From an uncultured Pelagibacteraceae bacterium (GTDB lineage: Bacteria; Pseudomonadota; Alphaproteobacteria; Pelagibacterales; Pelagibacteraceae): a stretch of 59,973 nucleotides of DNA. The stretch spans positions 1 through 59,973 of the forward strand of contig CACIJY010000003.1 in the NCBI GenBank assembly GCA_902587095.1, read 5' to 3'. The notes beneath the pieces were generated by a model. That model saw only the letters and a list, made by a program, of their open reading frames with translations. It made no database searches and had not been told where the DNA came from. Made by a program: the position numbers and the translations under genes. Of this stretch, positions 45,324-53,811 are shown piece after piece (the stretch's first letter is position 1; each line of letters begins with the position of its first letter).

Positions 45324-46504
45324 TTCGCTTTAGATTTAATACCTTCTAAAAATTTTAAACATTTTTTTAATTCATTTAATTCAATAAATTCATCAACCTT
45401 ATGTGCTTGCTCTATTGATCCTGGACCACACACCACAGTACTAATTCCTATTTCTTGAAACAATCCCGCTTCAGTCCCAAAAGATACCACGTTTCTTGAG
45501 TTATCGCCTGTAATGCTAGAAACAAGTTCACATGCATCAGATTTTTCCTCTCGATCAAAACCAACTATTTCTCCGATAATTTCTTTTTCAATTTTGGAAC
45601 CTTTATAAGTTTTTTTCATTTCAGGTAACAATTTCTCATTAATAAATTTATCAATTTCACTATTTACAAATATACCATCTTTTTTTACAACAGGTCTTAG
45701 TTCCCAATCAACTTTACATTTATCTGCAATCACATTCCTTGCTATACCTCCTGATATGCCACCAATTTGAAGAGTTGTATGAGGCGGATCAAAGATAGAT
45801 TTTTTTGGTGGGCTATTTTTTAAATGTTCTCTAATCTCTAAAAGTTTTTGTATAAACTTAGAAGCATACTCAACAGCATTCACCCCTTTATCAGGTTGTG
45901 AACCATGTCCTGCTAATCCATAAAAATGAGTTGTGTATTCGTAACAGCCTTTGTGAGCATCTATAATTTTCATATTTGTAGGTTCGCCAACTACACAAAT
46001 TGCATCTTTAATATTTCTTTTTTTTAATTCTTTAATTAATAACGGCGCACCTTGACAAGCTGTCTCCTCATCAAATGTAAATGAAAAATGAAGATCTCTA
46101 TCCATATTTGAATTTGAGAAAATTGGAGCGTAGGCAAGTAAGCAAGCAAGAAATCCCTTCATGTCACATGAACCTCTTCCATATAATTTTTCATTTTTTA
46201 TAGTAGCTATGAAAGGATCTGACGACCAACCTTTTGAGACAGGGACGACATCCGTATGTCCAGATAAAATTATAGGCTTTTTAGCATTTTTATTTTTTGA
46301 TTTAAGAGTAGCAAAAAGATTTACCCTTTTTTTATCAGAGTCGTAAATTTTAAATGACTCCGCTCCTAAGTTATTAAAAATTTTTTCACAATAATTTATT
46401 ATAGAATTATTATCCTCCCCAGAAATTGATTTAAAAGCTATTAAGTCAGAGAGTATTTTTACTGAACTATTGAATGTTTTATTTAAATTATTTTCTGTAC
46501 TCAT
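45320..46504 (-). CDS. ArgE/DapE-like M20 deacetylase (acetylornithine deacetylase family)
   Basis: 394-residue zinc amidohydrolase. Landmarks: ILSGHTDVVPVSKGWSSDPF (metal-binding His-Thr-Asp), YGRGSCDMKGFLA (bridging Asp), DEETACQGAP (catalytic Glu-Glu) and a dimerisation domain near HKGCYEYTTHFYGLAGHGSQP, with the last ligand in GPGSIEQAHKVDEFIEL. The best match is acetylornithine deacetylase (ArgE), but alphaproteobacteria often make ornithine by ArgJ, so a catabolic N-acyl amino acid, for example N-acetyl-diaminobutyrate from ectoine, is a fair alternative. Divergent from csaA with 27 bases between the starts. Confidence 0.85.
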   Translation of the reverse strand: MSTENNLNKTFNSSVKILSDLIAFKSISGEDNNSIINYCEKIFNNLGAESFKIYDSDKKRVNLFATLKSKNKNAKKPIILSGHTDVVPVSKGWSSDPFIATIKNEKLYGRGSCDMKGFLACLLAYAPIFSNSNMDRDLHFSFTFDEETACQGAPLLIKELKKRNIKDAICVVGEPTNMKIIDAHKGCYEYTTHFYGLAGHGSQPDKGVNAVEYASKFIQKLLEIREHLKNSPPKKSIFDPPHTTLQIGGISGGIARNVIADKCKVDWELRPVVKKDGIFVNSEIDKFINEKLLPEMKKTYKGSKIEKEIIGEIVGFDREEKSDACELVSSITGDNSRNVVSFGTEAGLFQEIGISTVVCGPGSIEQAHKVDEFIELNELKKCLKFLEGIKSKAN

Positions 46505-46519
46505 ATAAAAAATTAATTA

Positions 46520-46525
46520 TATATT
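46520..46525 (+). promoter_or_regulatory. -10-like hexamer of csaA, leaderless spacing
   Basis: TATATT followed by 6 bases (AAATTC) and the ATG at 46532. On the opposite strand TATAAT (46516-46521) could serve the argE-like gene. No Shine-Dalgarno sequence. Confidence 0.35.
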
Positions 46526-46531
46526 AAATTC

Positions 46532-46873
46532 ATGAAAGAACAAATAACGTATGATATTTTCGATAAAGCAGATATCAGAATTGGCACGGTGATTTCAGTT
46601 AAAAAAAATGAAAAAGCAAGAAAACCCTCGCTTGTAGTCGAAGTAGACTTTGGAAAAGATATTGGGATTAAACAATCTTCTGCCCAAATTACCCATTACT
46701 ATAATGAAGAAAATTTAATGAATAAGCAGGTAATAGGTGTTTGCAACTTTGCTGAAAAAAATATTGCTGGTGTAGTATCACAAGTTTTAATACTAGGAGC
46801 AATCGACTCAGATGGTAAAGTAGTTTTATTACATCCATCTCAAAAGACTGAAAATGGTTTACCTATTGCTTGA
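46532..46873 (+). CDS. csaA: CsaA-type tRNA-binding-domain protein
   Basis: 113-residue OB-fold protein. DKADIRIGTVISVKKNEKARKPSLVVEVDFGKDIGIKQSSAQITHYY is a clear EMAP-II/Arc1p-type tRNA-binding domain of the CsaA kind, and ends GLPIA as in this family. CsaA is described as a secretion-related chaperone and as a tRNA-binding protein. Single-gene unit; 84 bases separate it from acnA. Confidence 0.92.
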   Translation: MKEQITYDIFDKADIRIGTVISVKKNEKARKPSLVVEVDFGKDIGIKQSSAQITHYYNEENLMNKQVIGVCNFAEKNIAGVVSQVLILGAIDSDGKVVLLHPSQKTENGLPIA

Positions 46874-46924
46874 TTATTAAGTAACTTTGCGACAAATGAT
46901 AGTTTTATTAAATCACTTAATTAT

Positions 46925-46947
46925 GCTAAATCGAAATCGATTTAAGC
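46925..46947 (+). promoter_or_regulatory. Stem-loop in the acnA leader region
   Basis: TAAATCG (46927-46933) pairs with CGATTTA (46938-46944) across an AAAT loop, extended by two G-C pairs past one bulged base. It lies 11 bases before the acnA ATG. There is no T-run for termination. It may be a protein-binding site or part of the promoter; role unknown. Confidence 0.3.
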
Positions 46948-46957
46948 TCTTATATAT

Positions 46958-49627
46958 ATGAAACCAGGTAACAAAAATTCTTTTAATTCTTTAACGACAA
47001 CAAAAATCAATAATAATGAATACTATTACTATTCTTTAAAATTAGCCGAAAAAAATGGATTAGACGGGATATCTAAGTTACCTAAATCTCTAAAGGTATT
47101 GTTAGAAAATTTATTAAGATACGAAGACGATGAGACAGTAACAAAATCTCAAATTCTAGCACTACAATCATGGTTAAAAGATAAAAAATCAAATACTGAA
47201 ATAGCATATAGACCTGCAAGAGTTTTACTACAAGACTATACTGGTATACCAGCTGTAGCTGACTTAGCTGCAATGAGAGAAGCAGTTAAAGAGAAAAATA
47301 AGGATCCAAATAAAATAAATCCATTATCATCAGTAGATCTTGTAATAGATCACTCAGTTCAGGTCGATAAATATTCAACTTTAAATTCTCTTAAAGAAAA
47401 TGTTGAAATTGAATTCCAGAGAAATGCCGAAAGGTATTCATTTCTTAAATGGGGGCAGCAAGCATTTAATAATTTTAGAATTGTTCCACCAGGAACAGGT
47501 ATTTGTCATCAAGTGAATTTAGAATATTTGTCAAAAGTTGTTTGGATGGAAAAATTTAATAATAAAAATTATATATTCCCAGATACACTTGTTGGGACTG
47601 ATAGCCATACTACAATGGTTAACGGTTTATCAGTTTTAGGATGGGGAGTTGGTGGCATAGAAGCAGAAGCAGGTATGCTTGGCCAACCTATTTCTATGTT
47701 AATACCCGAGGTAGTTGGATTTGAGGTAAAAAACAAGCTTCCGGAGGGAACTACAGCCACAGATTTAGTTCTTACTGTTGTAAAAATGTTAAGAGACAAA
47801 GGAGTAGTTGGTAAATTTGTTGAATTTTATGGAGAAGGTTTAAAGAATTTAACTTTAGCAGATAGAGCAACTATAGCTAATATGGCACCTGAATATGGAG
47901 CAACTTGCGGATTTTTTCCAATTGATGACGAAACTTTAAAATATTTAGAATTTTCAGGAAGAGATAAAACCCAGGTAGAAATAGTAAAAAAATATGCAAT
48001 TGAACAAGGCCTATGGGCTAGTAGTAACATAGAATTTAGTGATACTTTATCTTTAGATATGTCAACTGTAGTTCCAACTATATCAGGACCTAAAAGACCA
48101 CAGGACAAAGTCTTATTGACAGACGCAGCACAAAATTTTAGAGAAAATTTTGAGAAAAATACTAATAGAAAAGATTTCTTAAACGCAAAAGTTAACAACG
48201 CAGATTTTGAGATACAAGATGGTTCAATATTAATAGCAGCAATTACCTCCTGCACGAATACTTCAAATCCAAACGTGCTTATTGGCGCAGGTCTTTTAGC
48301 AAAAAAAGCTTGTGAACTTGGTTTAAACTCTAAACCTTGGGTTAAAACTTCTCTTGCACCTGGATCTCAAGTAGTCACTGATTATTTAGAAAGAGCAGGT
48401 TTAAATACATATTTAGACAAATTAGGTTTTAACTTAGTTGGATACGGATGTACGACTTGTATTGGAAACTCAGGGCCTCTCGCGGAAAACATTTCTGAAG
48501 CAGTGAGCAAAAATAATTTATATGCAGTTTCAGTTCTTTCAGGAAATAGAAATTTTGAAGGCAGAATATCTCCTCTAGTTAAAGCAAACTATTTAGCATC
48601 ACCGCCTTTAGTGGTAGCATATGCAATTGCAGGAAATATGAAAATAGACTTGTACAAAAATGCTTTAGGAAAAACTCCGGATGGAAAAGATGTATTTTTA
48701 AAAGATATTTGGCCAAGCAATCAGGAAATAGATGAAGTTTTAAAAGAGTCTCTTAACGCGTCAATGTTTGTAAAAAGATATTCTGATGTTTCAAAAGGCC
48801 CAGAACAGTGGCAAAAAATTAAAACAAAAGAGTCCAGTATTTATGAGTGGGACGAAAATTCTACTTATGTTAAAAAGCCACCTTTTTTTGAAAACTTGAA
48901 AGATGAACCCGAAAAATTTGAAAATATTGAAAATGCAAGGCCATTATTAATTTTAGGCGATATGATAACAACAGATCATATTTCACCTGCTGGATCAATT
49001 CAAAAGGATAGCCCAACTGGTGAATATTTTATGAAAAATCAAGTTCTTCAGAAAGATTTTAACTCTTATGGTTCTAGAAGAGGTAACCATGAAGTTATGA
49101 CGAGGGGAACATTTGCTAATATAAGAATTCGAAATGAGATGGCACCAGGCACAGAAGGCGGTTTTACAAAATTACATCCAGAAGAAAAAGTAATGCCAGT
49201 TTATGATGCTGTAGTTGAATATAAAAAGAGAGGCACTGATTTAATTGTGATTGGTGGCAAAGAGTATGGGACTGGATCCTCTAGGGACTGGGCTGCAAAA
49301 GGTACAAAATTGTTAGGAATAAAATCTGTATTAGCAGAAAGTTTTGAGAGAATTCATAGATCTAATTTAATAGGCATGGGAATACTGCCACTTCAATTTA
49401 TTAATGGTCAAAATAGAAAAAAATTGAATTTAGATGGCTCAGAATTAATTTCAATTAATGGAATTAAAGAAGGCTTAAAACCAGGTGATAAGGTCTCGGT
49501 TGAATTTAAATATAAAAACGGGGATACAAAAAAAATAGAAATGCTTTGTAGAATAGATACTAATAATGAACTTGAATATTTTAAACATGGTGGAATTTTA
49601 CAATATGTTTTAAGAAATATGATTTAG
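46958..49627 (+). CDS. acnA: Aconitate hydratase A
   Basis: 889-residue [4Fe-4S] enzyme of the TCA cycle that interconverts citrate and isocitrate. Cluster cysteines are visible as Cys432 (ITSCTNTSNP) and Cys498/Cys501 (YGCTTCIGNSG). Other landmarks are FPDTLVGTDSHTTMVNGLSVLGWGVGG near 210, LGDMITTDHISPAGSI and the swivel domain VIGGKEYGTGSSRDWAAKG. Length fits AcnA/IRP1-type enzymes. It heads acnA, a YfgM-like gene and bamB, an unexpected mix of metabolism and outer-membrane assembly; the next gene begins 1 base after its stop. Confidence 0.97.
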   Translation: MKPGNKNSFNSLTTTKINNNEYYYYSLKLAEKNGLDGISKLPKSLKVLLENLLRYEDDETVTKSQILALQSWLKDKKSNTEIAYRPARVLLQDYTGIPAVADLAAMREAVKEKNKDPNKINPLSSVDLVIDHSVQVDKYSTLNSLKENVEIEFQRNAERYSFLKWGQQAFNNFRIVPPGTGICHQVNLEYLSKVVWMEKFNNKNYIFPDTLVGTDSHTTMVNGLSVLGWGVGGIEAEAGMLGQPISMLIPEVVGFEVKNKLPEGTTATDLVLTVVKMLRDKGVVGKFVEFYGEGLKNLTLADRATIANMAPEYGATCGFFPIDDETLKYLEFSGRDKTQVEIVKKYAIEQGLWASSNIEFSDTLSLDMSTVVPTISGPKRPQDKVLLTDAAQNFRENFEKNTNRKDFLNAKVNNADFEIQDGSILIAAITSCTNTSNPNVLIGAGLLAKKACELGLNSKPWVKTSLAPGSQVVTDYLERAGLNTYLDKLGFNLVGYGCTTCIGNSGPLAENISEAVSKNNLYAVSVLSGNRNFEGRISPLVKANYLASPPLVVAYAIAGNMKIDLYKNALGKTPDGKDVFLKDIWPSNQEIDEVLKESLNASMFVKRYSDVSKGPEQWQKIKTKESSIYEWDENSTYVKKPPFFENLKDEPEKFENIENARPLLILGDMITTDHISPAGSIQKDSPTGEYFMKNQVLQKDFNSYGSRRGNHEVMTRGTFANIRIRNEMAPGTEGGFTKLHPEEKVMPVYDAVVEYKKRGTDLIVIGGKEYGTGSSRDWAAKGTKLLGIKSVLAESFERIHRSNLIGMGILPLQFINGQNRKKLNLDGSELISINGIKEGLKPGDKVSVEFKYKNGDTKKIEMLCRIDTNNELEYFKHGGILQYVLRNMI

Positions 49628-49628
49628 G

Positions 49629-50270
49629 ATGGATGAAGATATTGCAATAGTAAATCAAGAAACAAGAGTTACTTTAATAAAAAATTTTTTTAAGAATAAT
49701 TTTAAAAAAATATTGTCGTTCATTTTTATAGTTATCACGCTTTTATTAATTTATTTTGCTTATGATGAATTTGAAAAAAGAAAAAAAGTAAATTTAGCCA
49801 CAACTTATAATAGTTTAATTTTCAATACTGACAAATTTTCTGAGGAAGAAATTAAAAATAAAATGATAGAAATAATAAATGGAAAAGTAGATACCTATTC
49901 AACTTTAGCATTATATTATTTATTGGATAATAATTTAATTAAAGATCAAATTAAAGTTCGTGAACTTTTTGATAAGGTTATATCAATCAATAAAGATATT
50001 GAACTTAAGAATTTAGTTATATTCAAAAAGGGATTATATTTCTCAGATAAACTTGAGGAGAATGAACTGTTAGAAATTTTAAATCCAATAATTAATTCAG
50101 AAAGTATATGGAAACAACATGCACTTTTATTAATGGGAGATTTTTATTTTTATAAAAAGCAATTTAATAAATCTAAAGAATTTTTTAAAAAAATCGTAGA
50201 ATTAAAAAACGTAAACCCAAAAATTAAAATTGATGTTGAAAAAAGATTGAACAGAGATTTCAGTGAATAA
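49629..50270 (+). CDS. YfgM-like membrane-anchored TPR protein
   Basis: 213 residues. A cytoplasmic N-terminus of about 25 residues leads to one membrane segment (about 28-45, ILSFIFIVITLLLIYFAY), then a periplasmic helical domain with TPR-like pairs (HALLLMGDFYFYKKQFNKSKEFFKKIVELK). Topology, size and position directly before bamB match YfgM, an ancillary SecYEG/chaperone-linked protein in E. coli (yfgM-bamB). Overlaps bamB by 8 bases. Confidence 0.75.
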   Translation: MDEDIAIVNQETRVTLIKNFFKNNFKKILSFIFIVITLLLIYFAYDEFEKRKKVNLATTYNSLIFNTDKFSEEEIKNKMIEIINGKVDTYSTLALYYLLDNNLIKDQIKVRELFDKVISINKDIELKNLVIFKKGLYFSDKLEENELLEILNPIINSESIWKQHALLLMGDFYFYKKQFNKSKEFFKKIVELKNVNPKIKIDVEKRLNRDFSE

Positions 50271-51549
50271 ATTTTATTTTATTTTTTTTATTTTTATATT
50301 AGGTTGTTCATTAAACACTAATTCTACTTTTTGGTCGAAAACTAAAAAAACTGAGACAGATAAAACAGTTACAAGAAATTTATTTAAAGACACAAAACCT
50401 AATGAAGAGGAATTTAACCCTAAATTATTAATAAATTTGCCAAAAAATAAAATTAATAATTTAAACATTAATTTTAATAATGATGGATTTACTAATAATA
50501 AAGTTTCTAATAAGAATATTTCAAAATACAATTTTTCAAAAATAAAAAATTTTTCTGGTTTTGAACCAGAAATGTTAATAGATAAAAATAATATTTATTT
50601 TTTCGATAGCAATGGTTCTTTAATTAAATTTAATAAGGAGTCTAAAATGGAGTGGAAAAAAAACTATTACTCAAAATCAGATAAAAAAAATAACCCTATA
50701 TTATTTTTGGCTTCTGAAAAAAATCACTTATTTGTTGCAGATACAAATGCAAATTATTATTTATTAAACAAAATAAGTGGAAATTTAATATGGAAAAAAA
50801 AACACACCTCATCTTTTAATTCTCAAATTAAAATTAAGGATGGAAATGCGGTAATTGTTGATTTGGAGAATAATTTAAGATCTTTTTCAATTAAAAACGG
50901 CCAAATGCTATGGTCAGTTCCAACAGAATTAACAGTAGTAAGCTCACAAAAAAAACAATCTATAATAATTGTAAATAATCTGGTTATTTTTTCGAATTCT
51001 ATTGGAGATATAACTGCTGTTGATTTCGAGGATGGGGAAATTATATGGCAGACACCAACACAAGTCATGGGTTTTGGTAAAAATATTACTTTAAGAAACT
51101 CTGACTTAGTTTCTGATGGTAATTTTATTTACATGTCAAATAACAAAAACGAATTTTATGCCTTGGACTTAAAAACTGGACTTATAAAATGGAAACAACA
51201 AATTAATTCAGAAATAAGACCTGTGATTATTAATGACTATATTGTGACATTATCAAATCAAGGATTATTAATAGTTCTTAATAAAAAAAATGGAAATATA
51301 ATAAGAATTAATAATATTTTAAAAAATGTTAAAAAAAAGCGAAGAAACAATTATTATCCAGTTGGATTTATTATAATTGAAAACAAAGTTTATGTAACAA
51401 CAAAGAACGGAAGGTTATTTATTATAAATTTTTCTAATGGCGCTATAGATAAAATTCTTAAATTAGATAGAGAAAAACTACAAAGACCAGTTTATTTTGA
51501 CAAAGAACTTTATATAGCTAAAGATAATTCAATAATTAGAATTAATTAA
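50263..51549 (+). CDS. bamB: Outer-membrane assembly lipoprotein BamB
   Basis: 428 residues. The signal peptide ends in a lipobox FILGC with lipidated Cys15. A Ser/Asn-rich linker precedes a beta-propeller of PQQ-like repeats, seen as repeated Ala/Gly-...-W motifs: SGNLIWKKK, NGQMLWSVPT, DGEIIWQTPT, TGLIKWKQQ. BamB is part of the BAM complex that inserts outer-membrane barrels such as the protein at the window start. In many proteobacteria der follows; here a cupin gene does, sharing one base with the bamB stop. Confidence 0.88.
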   Translation: MNKFYFIFFIFILGCSLNTNSTFWSKTKKTETDKTVTRNLFKDTKPNEEEFNPKLLINLPKNKINNLNINFNNDGFTNNKVSNKNISKYNFSKIKNFSGFEPEMLIDKNNIYFFDSNGSLIKFNKESKMEWKKNYYSKSDKKNNPILFLASEKNHLFVADTNANYYLLNKISGNLIWKKKHTSSFNSQIKIKDGNAVIVDLENNLRSFSIKNGQMLWSVPTELTVVSSQKKQSIIIVNNLVIFSNSIGDITAVDFEDGEIIWQTPTQVMGFGKNITLRNSDLVSDGNFIYMSNNKNEFYALDLKTGLIKWKQQINSEIRPVIINDYIVTLSNQGLLIVLNKKNGNIIRINNILKNVKKKRRNNYYPVGFIIIENKVYVTTKNGRLFIINFSNGAIDKILKLDREKLQRPVYFDKELYIAKDNSIIRIN

Positions 51550-51980
51550 TGATATTAAGATTTTTAGAAAAAATTGGTCGAAAAAAAGTGGTTTTAGACA
51601 GAGGTCCATCACATCCAAAATTTAACGAGGCAAAACCATGGATGAATAGGTATTATTTGATTTTTAGACATAGACCAAAATGGTTTCCATTTAATATTCT
51701 AATACACGAAATGCTCGCTGATGATCATGGTGAAGGGGTGCATAATCACTTATTTCCATTTATAACTATTATTTTAAGAGATGGATATTGGGAAACACTT
51801 AAAAGCGGGAGACATTGGAGGCCACCGGGTTATATAGGTTTTAGATCAGCAAATACTCATCATAGAGTAGATTTAAAACCTGGAACCAAACCTTTAACAC
51901 TTTTTATTTCAGGACCATTTGGATTAAGAAAAGGACCAAGATCCGAATATGGAATTGATTTTAATACTAAAATAAAGTGA
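51549..51980 (+). CDS. Small cupin-fold protein, unknown
   Basis: 143 residues. DDHGEGVHNHLFPFITIILRDGYWET followed by HWRPPGYIGFRSANTHHRVDL has the spacing of a cupin metal site: several His residues in the first motif and HH in the second. A basic segment with GRKKVVLDRGPSHPKF precedes it. A metal-dependent dioxygenase-like or sensor role is possible, but no substrate can be named. It overlaps bamB by one base and yjbQ by four, so it is part of the operon. Confidence 0.65.
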   Translation: MILRFLEKIGRKKVVLDRGPSHPKFNEAKPWMNRYYLIFRHRPKWFPFNILIHEMLADDHGEGVHNHLFPFITIILRDGYWETLKSGRHWRPPGYIGFRSANTHHRVDLKPGTKPLTLFISGPFGLRKGPRSEYGIDFNTKIK

Positions 51981-52396
51981 GACAAAAATTTTTTAACCTT
52001 GTAGTTAATACATCAGGTCAAAGATTATACGAAATTACAGATCAAACAATCGAATGGATTGACAAAAATAAATTCTCAAATGGAATGTTGAATTTAAGTA
52101 TTCAACATACTAGCGCATCGCTTATAGTGCAAGAAAATGCAGATCCCGATGTACAAAAAGATTTAATAAACTATTTCGATAGATTAGTACCTATGGATGA
52201 TCAACTTTATATTCACTCTTCTGAAGGTAAAGATGATATGCCAGCACATATAAAGTCCGCACTAACTAACAATCAAATTTCTTTAAGTATAAAAGAATCA
52301 AAATTAATTTTAGGAACTTGGCAAGGTATTTATTTATTTGAACACAGATTAGATAGCCATAAAAGAACTATCGTTCATCATTACATTGGTGACTAA
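51977..52396 (+). CDS. YjbQ/UPF0047 family protein
   Basis: 139-residue protein with GMLNLSIQHTSASLIVQENADPDVQKDL and the C-terminal LGTWQGIYLFEHR, both diagnostic of the YjbQ/UPF0047 family, for which a weak secondary thiamine-phosphate synthase activity has been described. The GTG start at 51977 overlaps the upstream stop (GTGA). The stop shares bases (CTAA) with the convergent photolyase stop. Confidence 0.9.
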   Translation: MRQKFFNLVVNTSGQRLYEITDQTIEWIDKNKFSNGMLNLSIQHTSASLIVQENADPDVQKDLINYFDRLVPMDDQLYIHSSEGKDDMPAHIKSALTNNQISLSIKESKLILGTWQGIYLFEHRLDSHKRTIVHHYIGD

Positions 52397-53811
52397 TTTT
52401 TTTTTATACTTTGAAACGCTTTTAAAGCTTCAGCTCTTGCTTTTTCGTGTATAACTATCGGTTTAGGATAATCTTTGCCTATAACAGTGTTTATGGCTTT
52501 TTGATATTTATCTTCCATTTCCCATGGTTTATGAACATATTTTGATGGAACTTTACTAAGTTCAGGAACCCATTTTTTAACATACGTTCCCTCTTTATCA
52601 AACTTTTCTCCCTGTAATATGGGATTAAAAATTCTAAAGTACGGTGCTGCATCTGCACCGCATCCAGCTACCCATTGCCATTGAGCTACATTGTTTGCTT
52701 CATTAAAATCTAACAAACAATTTCTAAAATGTTTTTCACCCTCGACCCAGTTTATCCTCAAGTGTTTCACTAAAAATGAACCTACAACCATTCTTATTCT
52801 ATTATGCATCCAGCCAGTTTCATATAACTGTCTCATTCCAGCATCAACGATAGGATAACCAGTCATACCTTGCTTCCATGCATTCAAAAATTCTTTGTTT
52901 TTTACCCAAGGGAATCTGTCGAACTCTTTTCTTAAGTTCCCTTTAAGGATTTCTGGAAAATAGTTTATTAAACTATGTGAAAATTCACGCCAACCAATTT
53001 CATTAACATATTTTTTTATACCAATATTTTTGGGTTTTATTTCGTTACATTTTCTCCAAATTAAACTTACATGTATTTGACCACTTCTTATATATGGAGA
53101 AAGTCTAGAAGTTCCATTGATGCTTGGATAATCTCTTAATGTACCATAATCTTTTATTTTTTTATTAATGAAATTTTGAAATAATTTACCAGCGTCATTT
53201 TCTGAAGGTTGCCAATATTTTTCAAATTTTTTGTACCAATTTTTATTGGGTAGTATTTTTTCAGGTTTTATTTTATTTTTGAATAAACTTTTAATTTTTT
53301 TTAATTTTTTTAAAGATTTATTTTTTAGTGGAACACTCTCAATATAGTAATTTTCAGCATTTCTCCAAAAAGGACTATAAACCTTAAATGGAGTACCATC
53401 ATTCTTTGTAATTTCATTATATTCATTTAGAACATTTCCTTTAAAAAATTTATAATTTATCTTATTTTTTTGTAATTCTTGGATTATTTCTTTATCTTTT
53501 TTTAGTTCTTGTGGCTCATAAATTTTGTTCCAATAAACTGCGATATCATTTGTTTTAAATTTTTTGAAAAAGTTTATTTGATTATCTTCAATAATTTCTA
53601 AATTTATATTATTTTTAAGCAGATCTTCATTTAAACTTTTTAAAGACTTAGATATCCACCACTTTTGAGCTTCTCTGATATTGTCAAAGTCTTTTTTATC
53701 ATAAATATAAATTGCAGAGACAAAGTCATGATTATTTGTTGCAAAGGATAGCGCGGGGTTATCTTGTAATCTAAAATCATCTCTTATCCAAACAATAGAA
53801 TTTTTAATCAT
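52393..53811 (-). CDS. phrB: Deoxyribodipyrimidine photolyase (cryptochrome/photolyase family)
   Basis: 472-residue light-driven DNA repair flavoprotein. The N-terminal antenna-binding alpha/beta domain starts IVWIRDDFRLQDNPAL. The FAD domain has GWREFSHSLINYFPE, GMTGYPIVDAGMRQLYETGWMHNRIRMVVGSFLVKHL and NNVAQWQWVAGCGADAAPYFRIFNP, all class I photolyase signatures, including the Trp-rich substrate region. Suits a surface-ocean organism exposed to sunlight. It overlaps the downstream end of the PLP-enzyme gene by 8 bases and is co-transcribed with it. Confidence 0.93.
   Translation of the reverse strand: MIKNSIVWIRDDFRLQDNPALSFATNNHDFVSAIYIYDKKDFDNIREAQKWWISKSLKSLNEDLLKNNINLEIIEDNQINFFKKFKTNDIAVYWNKIYEPQELKKDKEIIQELQKNKINYKFFKGNVLNEYNEITKNDGTPFKVYSPFWRNAENYYIESVPLKNKSLKKLKKIKSLFKNKIKPEKILPNKNWYKKFEKYWQPSENDAGKLFQNFINKKIKDYGTLRDYPSINGTSRLSPYIRSGQIHVSLIWRKCNEIKPKNIGIKKYVNEIGWREFSHSLINYFPEILKGNLRKEFDRFPWVKNKEFLNAWKQGMTGYPIVDAGMRQLYETGWMHNRIRMVVGSFLVKHLRINWVEGEKHFRNCLLDFNEANNVAQWQWVAGCGADAAPYFRIFNPILQGEKFDKEGTYVKKWVPELSKVPSKYVHKPWEMEDKYQKAINTVIGKDYPKPIVIHEKARAEALKAFQSIKKN

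Noticed and set aside
47569-48255. Long minus-strand open frames inside acnA, and similar ones inside hflC, htrA, potD and the GMC gene.
   Set aside because: They mirror the codon pattern of strongly coding genes on the other strand, lack start signals, and resemble no protein family.
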